Positions 25,647-37,164 of a stretch of 64,000 nt of DNA are shown here, piece after piece. The notes beneath the pieces were generated by a model, which was given only the letters and a program-made list of their open reading frames with translations, did no database searches and was not told where the DNA came from. The DNA is from Styela clava. Taxonomy: Eukaryota; Chordata; Ascidiacea; Stolidobranchia; Styelidae. The stretch lies in NCBI RefSeq assembly GCF_964204865.1, contig NC_135251.1, positions 21,948,001-22,012,000 on the forward strand, written 5' to 3'. Numbering within the stretch: the first letter of the stretch is position 1; each line of letters opens with the position of its first letter. The position numbers and the translations under genes were made by a program.

Positions 25647-26321
25647 TTAATGAGGTGGTATAGCCTTACTTTTATCCCAATGAAATTGTGTGTTTGTGTT
25701 ATACTCTTTGGTGGAAGCAATGTCGACTGTGTTTTCCCCAAAAATTATCTCGATTTCTCTGTTGGCAGATTCTTCAGAATCTGATCCATGTGTAGAATTT
25801 CTTGTGTCTGTTAAACCATACTCACCCCTCAACGAGTATGGTTCTGATATATTTGCCTGTGAACATAATTGCAAACATTAATAATATGTATCACACAACC
25901 TGCTTATGTTGTTGTGGAAGCGAATTGGGAGCAATATTTTTCTTTCGCCAACAAGATTTACTGGACTAGGTATGCAACAGAATTCCACATTGTAGTTACC
26001 CCCAATCCGAAAAAACTTGACCTTAAAGACTTTCGTTGGACCCATTAGGCTGCGCCAAACTTTTATAGAATCTTGTCCAGCAAGCACTAAAGCAATTACA
26101 GGACCACAAGTAATGTAATCCAGAAGTCTTTCATAGAAGAATCTCTCACTGTGCTGGTTGTAAAAAATCTCAGCATCCTTTCTTTTCCAGTGAACTGTTT
26201 TCTTTCTCAAAATGCGCAAGTTGTTTTTTGAAATACGATCGGTAACTGCTTTCGTTGCGATGGGATTCAGGGCAATATCTGGCTTTAACAATGCGAGCGT
26301 TAATTGAGTCTTTGATGACAT
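25647..26321 (-). CDS. NME6: NME6-like nucleoside diphosphate kinase, 5' part of probable NME6-CSKMT fusion
   Basis: Exon 1 is 26321-26022 (100 codons) and exon 2 begins at 25856. The product matches the NME6 group of NDP kinases, which in animals is linked to mitochondria. Visible blocks are LTLALLKPD (the KPD motif), RRFFYERL-like ERFFYERLLDY, SGP-like TCGPVIALVLAG, VWRSLMGPTKVFK, and LRGEYGLTDTRNSTHGSDS with the active-site His in STHGSD. Read without further splicing, exon 2 ends at a TAA (25649-25647) after KAIPPH. A good donor (GATAAAA|GTAAGG, 25670) lies just before that stop and joins in frame to the methyltransferase exon at 25576. I therefore think the annotated stop may be intronic. 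There is no space for an independent start of the downstream domain. Confidence 0.88.
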
Positions 26322-26711
26322 ATTTCATGACTACGCAGTAATCTATTATAATTTTAGGTCTAAATTCAAATATGAAGACAGAAATATTTCAATACAAGAC
26401 TACAATAGTAAATGATATTTATCCAAATAAAGAAAAACCATCAACAAGGCAAATAAACCACTGACATTCATTTTTTTACATTATAGTTTGAGCATGCGAT
26501 TAATAGATGTGCCAAATGGACAAACAAAAGTTTTATATCAACAGTCCCTGTGCATAAGCTGATAAAGTAATGGCACAACAAGCTTTTAATTTTAGATATT
26601 TTTGCTTAAACATGTTTTTATCAACAATTATCTTTGAAGAGTTTTGTCATACTCTGTAAACCAGCAAGCGGTGAAAACATTTACTTATGTTTGCTAACTA
26701 TATATAGTGAG

Positions 26712-26717
26712 TTTATT
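26712..26717 (-). terminator. candidate polyadenylation signal of NDUFB4
   Basis: On the minus strand this reads AATAAA (AAATAAA context), about 160 bp past the NDUFB4 stop codon. Motif and position only. Confidence 0.35.
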
Positions 26718-26767
26718 TTTCTCTGCAACTGGAAAAGAAATAAATGCAAAAACATGTATAACACATA

Positions 26768-26842
26768 CAGGGTGAGCCAAAAGTAGGGCAACAGTTATTA
26801 CAATATCAACAATTAACTGTTACCTCAATTTGGCCCACCCTG
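26768..26842. mobile_element. short foldback MITE (75 bp)
   Basis: The arms CAGGGTGAGCCAAAAGTAGG and its partner at the right end (AATTTGGCCCACCCTG) are inverted, with inner halves AACAGTTA / TTAACTGTT also paired. It lies between NDUFB4 and NME6. Both sides have ACATA-like flanks, offset by one base, so the target duplication is unclear. Confidence 0.6.
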
Positions 26843-26874
26843 AACATATATTTTCACACACACGGGGATATGTA

Positions 26875-27471
26875 CTAGTCCATCTGGGCTCGACTATTGA
26901 TACTGGGGTGCAGCGCATGAACATTCTTTTCCATTTTTCTTCGAAGTCCTAACTCGCTATAAGTAAAATACACAATAGTGAGTATTAGGACAACAAATGC
27001 TTTGAAGTAATCATTTGCAGACAACCACTTCGCTGGGTCATCCAGTGTGTAGTAAACACTTCTAACTCTGTTGAACTTTGCAAACATAGGATCGGAAGTG
27101 ATAAGATTAAAATATCTCCAATTAGTGGGATGATACTTCTTTGTCCAAAATTCTCGCCTTAGTCTTCCACGAATCGCTTGCCTCTTTTGGTGCGCTTTCA
27201 GATCCTCCGGGGTCACATTTTTACAGTTTTCGGGGTCAATTTCAGCCGGCATATCATGAGCCCAATCAGCTCTGAAGTCTTTGGTAGGAGCTAAATATTT
27301 TGGAAATAGTTGTTCACCCATAACTTCCGAGTATTGCTTATAATCGATTTGTTTCTCCAACTTGCCATCTTTTGCAGTGACGGATGGTAATGTCGAAAAT
27401 CTTTTATTAGAACAAAGATCCATCATGGCCCTGCAAGCAGGGTAAGGCACCTTCAATCTCAACATCCTCAA
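26875..27471 (-). CDS. NDUFB4: NADH dehydrogenase (complex I) subunit B4-like
   Basis: A single-exon frame of 198 aa. The middle resembles NDUFB4/B15, an accessory subunit of the mitochondrial complex I membrane arm: EIDPENCKNVTPEDLKAHQ, then RQAIRGRLRREFWTKKY, comparable with the [30 protein letters not shown] region of the human subunit. Near residues 160-180 there is one hydrophobic segment (FKAFVVLILTIVYFTYSELG) followed by basic residues, as in the family. The protein is longer than the usual roughly 130 aa because of an N-terminal extension. That extension starts MRMLRLKVPYPACRAMMDL and looks like a mitochondrial presequence. It is on the same strand as NME6-CSKMT, about 550 bp upstream. 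The family call rests on remembered similarity, so is moderate. Confidence 0.7.
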   Translation of the reverse strand: MRMLRLKVPYPACRAMMDLCSNKRFSTLPSVTAKDGKLEKQIDYKQYSEVMGEQLFPKYLAPTKDFRADWAHDMPAEIDPENCKNVTPEDLKAHQKRQAIRGRLRREFWTKKYHPTNWRYFNLITSDPMFAKFNRVRSVYYTLDDPAKWLSANDYFKAFVVLILTIVYFTYSELGLRRKMEKNVHALHPSINSRAQMD

Positions 27472-28578
27472 CGGCTATTTTGTAACAGCGGTAACACCGT
27501 ACCGTGCCCTTCGTACAAGATAACCAAATCCGTGAACACATCACTGCCGTCCTTGGGCGCCGCTAGTGGGCCAAATCAGACCCTTGACCCTAAAAAAATT
27601 CTTCCTGCGAACCCAGAAAAATCGTCACTATACTAACTACGGGCCTTACGCGTTTTTCGCGATTTTAAATTCTATTCGTTAGTTTTCAGTTGTGTTTTGA
27701 AAACTTAAATATAAATCAGATAATTCAATGATCACTCTGTCTTCTTAGGAGTTTTAATTTTATTGCAGTAATAAAAAATTAGTGTAGAAATAGCTGTGAT
27801 AGACTAGGCTAAAATTACCGGTACCTTTAAAAAACAGATTGTTGTATGCGATGAATCATAATGATGGTTTGAACCTCAATGTTTGAAACACATACCCCAT
27901 TTTACAGGCATCAACTCGTGGAAGCACTCTTAAAATAGCCCCGAGAATATTGCAATGGTAAGGTAAAGGAAGGATTTTTCGAGGGTCAAAGGTCCATTGC
28001 AAAATTTTTGAAGCTTACTTTGAGAGTGTTTTAGAGAGTCAGCGCTTACAAACTAGTCTACCTATTCAAACCAATATTATTCTCTGTGATTGGACCACGT
28101 GTCGCTCACAGAATCTGATAGCTATTTTTAGCCTAACCTATCGCAGGTTTTGCGTGACTAATTTTTAAAATTACAACTAAACTCCTTGAAAGAATACGAC
28201 AATTGAGTTATTTGATCTACAACTAATTTAAAATGAAAAGGTTAAAAACTGACATATAACACACAGAGCTACGATAACAAGGCAATGTTGCAATGTTTAT
28301 AACCATGCTTGAATATCTGTCTAAATAAAATTTATAAATGCACTTAACGCCGGTAGAAAAGTTAGGATGGCCCTGTGAATCTATATCTACAAGGTTTGCA
28401 TTGCAACTAGCCTTTTAAATAGAGTTTGAGGCCTATCTCAAATCCGACTTCTCAGTGCTCGAATAAACACATGCTGTGGTTCAACTGTACATATTCAAAA
28501 CGGCGCAGTTACTATCTCATAAAACGCGACTGACCACAAAGTATATATTTCAACTTTACCGCCTTTGTTAGTTTAAAT
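27472..28578. other. intergenic upstream of NDUFB4
   Basis: The first 150 bp above the NDUFB4 start is less AT-rich (CCGTACCGTGCCCTTCGTAC, GGGCGCCGCTAGTGG) and is the likely promoter and 5' UTR. Nothing else was recognised. Confidence 0.4.
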
Positions 28579-29055
28579 CAGGGTGGTCCAAGGTTGTCGG
28601 CTCCGCGGGCCACAAAATTATTTTTGCATTGTTCGCGGGCCACAATGGTGCCAAGAATAGGTAAACAGTGCAATACAAAACAAACACCTTTATTTTGCAA
28701 ACACATAGTTATCAGGCATAGCCATTCTAGACTAATAGAATCTGCATTCGAATTTTAGTTTTCTATGATGCCTATATTGTTTGCATATATTCCCGAACCA
28801 AAAAGTTAAAAAGCCAGATAACAATTTAGACCGCCAAGCACATCATTCAACTTCGCTAGTTTCCCCAGCTATCCATAACACTATTTAGTTCAGTGACAAT
28901 AGTGATGACAATACTTCAAAAGCTTTTTCTGATTTATTTTATGACGAAACAACACGAAATGCGATTTTTTGATTACTCTCCGAATGTGATGCGGGCCACA
29001 GATAATGAAGCGGCGGGACACATGTGGCCCGCGGGCCTGGGTTTGGACCACCCTA
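28579..29055. mobile_element. non-autonomous hAT element (477 bp) with 8-bp TSD
   Basis: The ends are CAGGGTGGTCCAA and TTGGACCACCCTA. The element is flanked by a perfect 8-bp direct repeat GTTTAAAT (28571-28578 and 29056-29063), the hAT target duplication length. Inside each end is the GCGGGCCACA-type sequence common in animal hAT elements. There is no transposase frame. Confidence 0.88.
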
Positions 29056-29063
29056 GTTTAAAT

Positions 29064-31325
29064 ATTGCAATTATCACTTTTCAACCACATCCACTTCTTT
29101 AGAATACTAACGTTAGTTAAAACCGATTTGCATCATGTTAATAACCAGCGAAAAAAATTAATATAAATTTATATCATTCTGCCGAAATGAGTGCAAGAAA
29201 ATTTACACCATTAGGACATTTGCATCATATCATCGGTACTTCATTACTAATATTTGAGGAACTACCCTTCTAAAGGAAGGTCTTGTTGATGAAAACCCGA
29301 GACAGAGTTTTCATCTCTTTTATGTATTTTTTTCATTTAACTTTGAATTTATAATGATTAGAGTATTCAGTATGATATGATTGGCTTTCTTTTGGTAATA
29401 GTCGCTTCAATAGAATACCGCCATGGCTGCCCAAGAAGCCGAGCGAACTACAGGTGTAAGGAGTCTACTTTTAGACTACCCGGCACACATATATTGCTAA
29501 CCATTGGTGTAACCGCCACACTGATATGCCCAAACTCGATAGACGATAATTTGTTGAGCAAGCATATGTTTACCCTCTCTTTACAAGATTTATGACTATT
29601 TTCTGTACAATAAATAACAATAGCTTTACTTCTCTCTCTGTCTAATTATTATTTATTTACATCGATTCCTCTCGATTTGTATATTTTACTAATTTCATTA
29701 TATATGTTAGCGAAGTTGCGCTACATCTTGAGTTACCAAAAATATTTGACTTATAGTCAAAATATGTTCACCATCATGACTATTGCATAGTCAATGTTTG
29801 TAGCGAATGTAAATATTTTTTTATACTTAACCATATATAGGTGTCGCTGCTTGAAGACCCAGTCGGGTCCCTCGCGACTGCTGTCTCACAATTAACATTA
29901 CTAGTTTATTTACTTCCTGTTCTAATCTTTGTGCATTTCTTTTTATGTGACGACAACTAAACGATTGATTGACTGATTGATTATATTAAAAGTATGCTAT
30001 ATGATGCTGGGTGTTACTGTTACATGTTTATAATATACCAGACAGACACCAGGTGTGAGTCATATGGATGGTTTCGAAGATATTGTACGACAGACTGCGT
30101 TTTGTGAAGTTGATCTATTAAATATTTGCGACACATAATTCAAAAATATAACTTATTTATGACATAAACAACAGATAAATGATTTTGTTTATGTGTGTGC
30201 CGCAAACTAACTTCCTTCCCGGTCTGTGTTTGTGGCTACTGCGACATTACATAAACCCAATTATATTTTTGCGTTTGCCGTGTCGGCAACAAATTGGTAC
30301 AATAAAATTGTTCTTGGACAATTTAATTGTATTTTATATTTCCGAGAAGGTAAGAAATAGGTTATTCAGATTTTCGATAAGTCGAAATACGTCACTCAGG
30401 GTACCTTGTTTAGAATTCACAGAACAATGGATGGTTTCCGAAATTATGAAATGCTATAGACAATAAATTTCAGTAAAACAATAAATGGATCTGTACAGAC
30501 GAGTAATTGGTTACTTCTTGTGGCTTATTTGTTGTACTTGAGTCTGCTGTGGATCCGGTTTATAAGTATTTATTATCATGTTTTGTTTATTTTTCCAGTG
30601 TAATTCAGGCATATGTTTCGGACACAATTGTTGAAACACAAAAGAGCTTTTTAGATTATTTATATTTACCGTGGACGAAAGTGAAATTTGCTTATTATTA
30701 ATATTTAGAAGTTTATCGAATAATGCCATTTAGTCGAACCATTTTATAGGTTTGCTTATCGTACGTTGACGGGGATTTCCCATCATTATCTTCATACGCA
30801 ATTGTTCGCATACCGTAGAATAAGAGACATTCTCGCACTATAACATCATTTAAGATATAAAGAATAGAATATAACTCATCTGTATGCAGCATATATAGAT
30901 ATACTTACACTCAATTTAGCATGCGTCGTCTTTCAAAATCACATAGTTTTCATCGTTGCTCATACCCATTATCCTGGACAGTAATTTTTCATATTTTATT
31001 TATTTGCACCAATACGATAGATCATAACAACGTCAAAAACAAAAATGGAATAAATAAACAGCAAATAAAATAACAATCCAAACATTAGAAAAGACGTCGA
31101 GTACAAATTCCTACCAGAAGCAACGTACCCGGGATTTCGTTGAAGAAGAGGGGCCAGCATTGAAAAATTGAAAATTTGCGACGTCACGATATGATGTCAT
31201 ATTTGCTATCTTACACAACGGAGAAAACCTGCTTGGGCGCCAAGCGGGTTTCCGTAAAATGACGCATGATGACGTGATATTGAATTCTATACGAGTCGGA
31301 ACATCTAGGCCTATTATGTATTCGG
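29064..31325. other. intergenic, probable LINE 3' tail near 29820-29985
   Basis: At 29840-29985 a less AT-rich block (GGTGTCGCTGCTTGAAGACC...) ends in GATTGATTGACTGATTGATT, which looks like the 3' tail of a truncated non-LTR element; there is no reverse transcriptase frame. The remainder shows nothing recognisable. Confidence 0.35.
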
Positions 31326-31665
31326 CGCGGCGGTGTGGCTCAACGGACTAAGCGTTAGGAATACGCTCGCTACCGCACCTCTAATTACTCTGCGTGGGTT
31401 CGCAGATTCGAATCCCATGCATGGATGGTTATGTGCGAGAGGATTGCTGGACTCCTCGCCGTCGTTGGGTGGTTCACGTAACCGCTGGTCGGTTACGGCT
31501 TCCTCCGCCACCAAGTCCATGCTTCCGGAAACAAACAATATAACTAATCCCATACCCGACTTGGAATGGTAACCGGACGAGAGGCCGTGGTTCGCCATAT
31601 GGATAAGCCGTTTTATCGGCTTTCCTCTCCCCCGGGATAAATATGTAAATCCTATCCTATTCTAT
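31326..31665 (+). mobile_element. tRNA-derived SINE, full-length copy
   Basis: The head carries an A box-like GTGTGGCTCAACGGACTAAG and a B box GGTTCGCAGATTCGAATCCC. These are followed by a non-tRNA body (including GTAACCGCTGGTCGGTTACG and CCGTTTTATCGGC) and a tail ATCCTATCCTATTCTATG. A possible target duplication is TATGTATTC at the left and TATGTCTTC at the right. The same body recurs at 58190-58503. The + open frame 31333-31572 is a by-product of this element. Confidence 0.8.
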
Positions 31666-33606
31666 GTCTTCATATCCCAATGTTCGAAAAGTAAGTTTTT
31701 GCAGTTACGAGCAAGTATATTTGGTTATAACTCGAATTTTAACGTGAAATATGTATTTCGTTTTCATACTGCTAATATATTTGATCAAAAATCGTGTGGT
31801 GTCACTAAGTACCTAGGCTAAGTTATTGACATATATGTATAAATTGGACAAAATAAATCCGGACTATATGAACAGATTACACAAATGTATATTACAAATG
31901 AGTTCACGAATCATTAATTCACGATTCTATAAATTTTCATAAATCTATCTATAATTTATATATAATTTATCTCAACTAGTCCAAGTACGATACATTGTAT
32001 CAATTCTTCGGCCCATTGGCTAAGATAAAATAACGAGACTGCTCTCCAAATCTTTTTCAGCCTGTGGACTTTGCAAACTTGGTTGATAGGAATCGAAAAT
32101 ACGCAAATTGACCGTTTTTTTTGTGTGATCATGTCCGTGCCTCAAGCCGTGCCTCATGTCCGTGCCCCAATCATACACTGGTAATCCAATGAACAATTAC
32201 CTAGCTTATAATATGCTTGATCAAGTATCTTGCTAAGCGGCTAGCATATTATGCTACGCCTTGAGAATACGCTTTTTACCGCTTCTCTGCTTCCACACGT
32301 GGGTTCGGAAATGGGTACGATTTACCTCTAGATGGCATACGTAGTTTGTTATTGAAAGTTTCAAATTTACGCCAAAGAGAAGTACCCTGTGGCACAAGGC
32401 GGTCGACCCGCGTGTTGTGAATGCAACATTTGTTTGAAAAAGTTAATAAATTTCGAAAGATCAAATGATCCCGTAAATTTTAAATATTTTCACAAGCTAT
32501 ATATGCTTTATCCCAATTTCAAAAGTTGATGCCATTGTTATATATCGGTTCTACAGTATTGTCTATATTTCACGCGGTATCGATAAAAATGTAAATCTTT
32601 TATGTATCAAAAACTCCTTATACATTTCATAAAATTGTCCGATTTAGCGCTTGATAATTATGAGTTGCTACCCATGGATTCTTGATAAATTTTCCGACAG
32701 TTCCGATGAGATTCGTAGGATGCTGAAACTTAAATTCTAATTTTGATTTGATTTGAAATGATCAGATAACATAATTTAGTGTCAATCGCGTAAACTGCTG
32801 TCTGTCACCGATCATTAACTTCAATTTACCTTCATAGACTCAATTTTTAAAAGTGCACTACAACCAAGAATGACCAGTTTTTTTTACTGGACTGTCCGAA
32901 ATTGAAATTATATATAGACATTGAATGATTATCTGTATTTTGCTCACAAATTACTTTTTTGAAATTGCTTTATTTACATGAAAGAAAAATAGGGAATTTT
33001 GTGACAAATAAATAGTATTTTCAGTAAATAAGAGTCTAAAAAATAATGCTACGTCAAAAAACAAATTTCCAGCCGATGGTACTTTGAACAAATCTATTTC
33101 TAGAATGACAATATTGATGCCTATAAACATGTTTAGGATTTTGAAAAGCACGATTCTAAAACATATAGTGAAAATTGAATGTGTTAACTTGAACTGCTTC
33201 AAGTCTCGTCTAAATTGATATTAGGTATAACTTAATGTATTAAAAAAAATCCAAATAGTTTCAGTAGCTGTTAGCAAGTCATTGTCATGATACGATGAGG
33301 TTTTCTATGTTTTTTTGCTGGCAACTTGGACACAACGTGTTTGCCGAACAGCGCCCGCAAACGTCTTTCAAACCTCCAATCTTGTTCACGATTATATCAC
33401 CTGAGCGCGGGTTTCCCCCGTGAACGCATGTGGGTTTTTTGGAGAGCATATACCAACGAAGGGAACACAACTGGAAGTAACCTGCAAAGAAGCACCTGGT
33501 TATCTGTAAAATGTGGTATGTATATATATTCAATGGTAATTCTTGTAAGATCATTTTGACATCGCCTCAGTGGAATACGGACAACAGCTTACTGTGATAT
33601 TACACG
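31666..33606. other. intergenic upstream of gene B, with SINE head fragment
   Basis: At 32231-32309 a fragment (GAGAATACGCTTTTTACCGC ... ACGTGGGTTCG) matches the head of the SINE at 31326 and then stops. Near 32130-32170 GTCCGTGCC-type words are repeated. The minus frame 33285-33554 has a few cysteines (CGRCSANTLCPSC) but no recognised family or splice support. Confidence 0.4.
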
Positions 33607-36600
33607 ATGGCAGTTTTATTGAAAGTTTTTTTTCTTGAGTTAACAATATGTGGTAAGTTTTTTTGTTATTAGTACTATTAAGATATCACAAGTATTAGCC
33701 TATTAACTTGAACAGTCTTATGTCGATTTGGTTAGTATGAAACTTAAATTCATTTAAATTTCGAACCCGGCAATACTATGGTCCGCTCGATTGAACAGTC
33801 AAGCCAGCAATTTATGAATCAAGGGTAAACAACGTACAAAGAGCTTACGAACAGTCAGTACATACTTTCAGGACAGTCGTTTAGGCTCGGAACCCTTGTT
33901 GAAGTTGCTGTCAGAAACGGTGCTATGCTTAGCGATATGAAATTTGATAAGATGAGCTCAAATTAACTCATGATTCGATCAAATATTAAAAATCAGAATT
34001 ATTGTCCCTAGTGGCCATTTTTGCTTAATTACTATCGAATTTGGCCCTGATACAAAATTAGAACAGCCTTGAAATGTATATTACAGATGTAGATTAGGAT
34101 AGGATATACTTTGTAATTGAGATTTAAAACAAAATAGGGATTGCCAATTACTGCTTCCGTTGAATAAATAACGTTTGCTGGCTTTGTACCTTCAGAGTAG
34201 CAAATTAACGCGGTAAAAATTTCCGTCTTTTCTCTGAAAAGAAATATTTTTTGTAATGAAATAATGATAAGGAAAAATAATAAGGATAAGGATAAATAAG
34301 GAAAATTTGGCTCGTATCGAAAACTGTATATTTAACACTTGCCAGCAAATTTATCGAGTTTGAGAATGTTCTGTGGAATATAGTAGCACGTCGGTCAATT
34401 TGGACAGAAACCACTTGCCGGCTATGCGGAAATTCCAGCTGGAAAGTTTTTATGATGAAATCGTAATGAATAAAGATTTCGCAAGAGAAGTTCTGTTCGT
34501 CAGAAGTCGATATTTCTGCGCTACGTAGAGTGCTTTCTGTAAATGTTCACACCGTCTTTCATTCATAAAAAATCTCAGCGGCTTATTCAAGCGTGAATAC
34601 GAGTGAAAAACCAAACAAAAGTGTGAAGTGTACTACGAATTATTGCTGTAATGAAGTCCTAAATTTATTCATGTTTTAGTGTGATGTAAGGTAATGAGTG
34701 ATGAATGGGGCCGACGTGTTTTTTTTGATATACCTGTTTTTAGTGTTAGATCTGAATTAAAAATTTACCATATGACCCTAAGTTAAATTTAAACTAAATA
34801 TAAATCTGGTGAAATTTTGTATTTTAGGTTTTTTAGTGGCATCGACAACGGGTAACGAATCTTCAAATAGAAATGATTACAAATGTACACGACCTGGAAT
34901 TTGCATCGATGGTACGGGAAAAGAGTTCAGATGCGTCGTTAAAAATATGGAATGTTGCTTGAATTCACAAAACATACTCAGTCTTTACCAAGCACCACGA
35001 GGAATGACATGCTGTGGCGGTAAGTTATACACGAACTAAAATTAAGGAGCTGCTGTTGACAGTAGTTAACACCGTGTGGGATCCATACGTTCACGCATTA
35101 TTTCATTCATAAAATCTCAGCGATTCATTCAAGCGTGAAGGCAGGTTATAAACAAACCACAATGGTGACGAAGTATAGTTGCAGTAGGAGCTATGGCGAA
35201 AAGTTCACAAACTCGTTTAGGTATTCATGTACAATAAAGCATATTGTAAGAATTCTGTACAGAAACAAAAATTACCTATATTGTGATTGATTTTTTAGAA
35301 TACAACAGCACTACTTTATTTATCTATCGAAATGTTTTTTATCGATTTTGATACTTTTGTGCTAAACATGCCGATCCTTTACAATTCAGGGGATGGAATG
35401 TTTCATGAACAAACACATGATTGTGTAATAAATGAAAAAGGAGATGGGGAAATACAACTTCGAGAAAATGTCATATTTTGCCCCGGAACTGAAATGTATT
35501 ACAATCCCTCGAGTCAATTTTGTAGTACCGGAGAAAGTGGAAAAACTGAAGTTTTGATGCTGAAAGGTATGAAATATTGTAAGCCAGGCCAAGTCTTAAC
35601 TAAAAAGAAATGATGTGTTGCTAAAATACACTCGCTGTCCAGTATGCTTGATTTTACTGAAAGGCGTCTGATATTAATTACCCTTTGTTTTTTTAGATTA
35701 TTCCCTCAACTCAGCATCGCCATACACCGACGTTAATAGGCCTTATACTTGCGTAAGCTCGCGAGTATGCTCCGATTCATCAGGACGACGGTTTAAGTGT
35801 ACTGAGAAAAATGTAGAATGCTGTTTGAATAGTTTCAAACAGCTTGTTTTCTCCAACGCAAAAAGAGGAATGACGTGTTGTGACGGTAAGCATTGGCACC
35901 AAGTTATACCGTATATATCAACTAAAAATTTGTTCTTTTCTGCCAACTGCAACATTACTTCACAGTAACAATTTTTAAAGCAAATTCATAACAAAATGTC
36001 CTTTCGTAAGTTGATCCAAATGATGACCAGTTGTATCGTTGTAATACAGGAGATGGAATGTATCTGGAACAAACTCAGGAATGTGTTGATGGTAAAATAA
36101 CGCTGAGAAAAAACGCTATAGTTTGTCCTGGCACGGAAATGTACCATAACCCCTCATCTCAGATCTGCTGTACGGGTAGCAGTGGACTAACTGAAATACA
36201 TATGATTGAAGGTAAGGTGCATTTATTTTCCGTGAAATATCAAAAATCATTATTTTTATATTGAATTTTATCCTACTTATTGTACCAACTTTGTAGATGG
36301 TAAACTATGTTGTGGCACAAACTACATTAAAAACTCTACTACGGGTTGCTGCTCCGAAGAAGCATATGACAGAAAGGCTGAATGCTGTAAAAATCGAATT
36401 AAGGCTCCGGCTAAAGAATGCGTTGACCCAACGGGAGATGATTCGAGAAAGAATTCGAGATTGAAATGCACAAAAGAAACAGGTGAGAGAAAATTTCATT
36501 GCAAACTGAACTTACACCACAATGTTTTTATTGAACTAACCCTATTATTGGCCTGAAAACTTGCAAGTCTTAAAAATGAAAGAAATTTTATTTTCAGTTT

Positions 36601-37164
36601 CGCTATTCCAATAAATAGATTCATAAATATTGAATAAATCTTTTTTTCTCAGTATGTTCAGATAGAGATATGGAGAAACGATCGAAGTCATTTAATCACT
36701 GGTCTTACAGTAAGTTTCATTTGATATTTATTTTACTAAAATAATATTTGAATCGCCCGAAAAGTAACGAAAACACTATTTTGAATTTTGAAGCGGGAAA
36801 TATGATTGTTGTTTTTTCATTTTAAATAATTTTAATGAATAATTGAAAATGAAATTTTTTTTTGCATTTTCTTATATGTTTTTATAATTTTTCAGTGTAC
36901 ACATTCGAAGTAAGCAGGTTCAAGCGAGAAACTGAAACTCATCTAGTATACAGAGTTAAATTATGTAGACAGTTTATTGGAACAAGACGCAAAAAGATTG
37001 GAACCGAACAATGCAACTTGAAATATATTGAAATACCCAGATGTGAATGCCCAGGACAACTTGTGCCTGGCGTTAATTATGTTCTACGTACAAGACAAAA
37101 ACTCAATTCTAGAAGAATGGTGTTGAACGGAAAAAAGTTTTATATCTCCCAAAATAAATTGTAG
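33607..37164 (+). CDS. secreted galaxin-like/NTR-domain protein B (8 exons, duplicated modules)
   Basis: Exons: 33607-33652, 34828-35019, 35390-35566, 35697-35885, 36050-36211, 36297-36482, 36653-36709, 36896-37164. The sum is 1278 nt, giving 425 aa; all borders are GT-AG. Exon 1 and the start of exon 2 encode a signal peptide (MAVLLKVFFLELTICGFLVA). The modules run a (exon 2), b (3), a' (4), b' (5), c (6), and then the NTR domain (7-8). Module a has KNMECCLN and PRGMTCCG; b has GDGM, CPGTEMY and ICCTG; c has GKLCCG, GCC and AECCKNR. The NTR part starts VCSDRDMEKR, continues YTFEVSRFKRETETHLVYRV and has the CECPGQLVPGVNY motif. All introns are phase 1 in the module region. Exon 3 has lost one Cys of its CC pair (QFCSTG against QICCTG). 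A function in extracellular matrix is inferred only. Confidence 0.9.
34546..34597. repeat. mini-foldback repeat, copy 1 (intron 1 of gene B)
   Basis: It shares TTTCATTCATAAAA and TCTCAGCG plus TTCAAGCGTGAA with 35090-35139 in the next intron. Its left end (TTCAC) is less well preserved than the right. Confidence 0.5.
35090..35139. repeat. mini-foldback repeat, copy 2 (intron 2 of gene B)
   Basis: A 50-bp unit bounded by TTCACGC and GCGTGAA, an inverted pair. It is similar to 34546-34597 in intron 1. Confidence 0.5.

Noticed and set aside
31333-31572. 79-aa + frame and apparent tRNA gene
   Set aside because: The A/B boxes are followed by a non-tRNA body and a tail that recur at 58190-58503, so this is a SINE; the frame is a by-product.
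33285-33554. 89-aa - frame with CGRCSANTLCPSC
   Set aside because: The few cysteines suggested a zinc knuckle, but no spacing of a known family, no conserved context and no start support.
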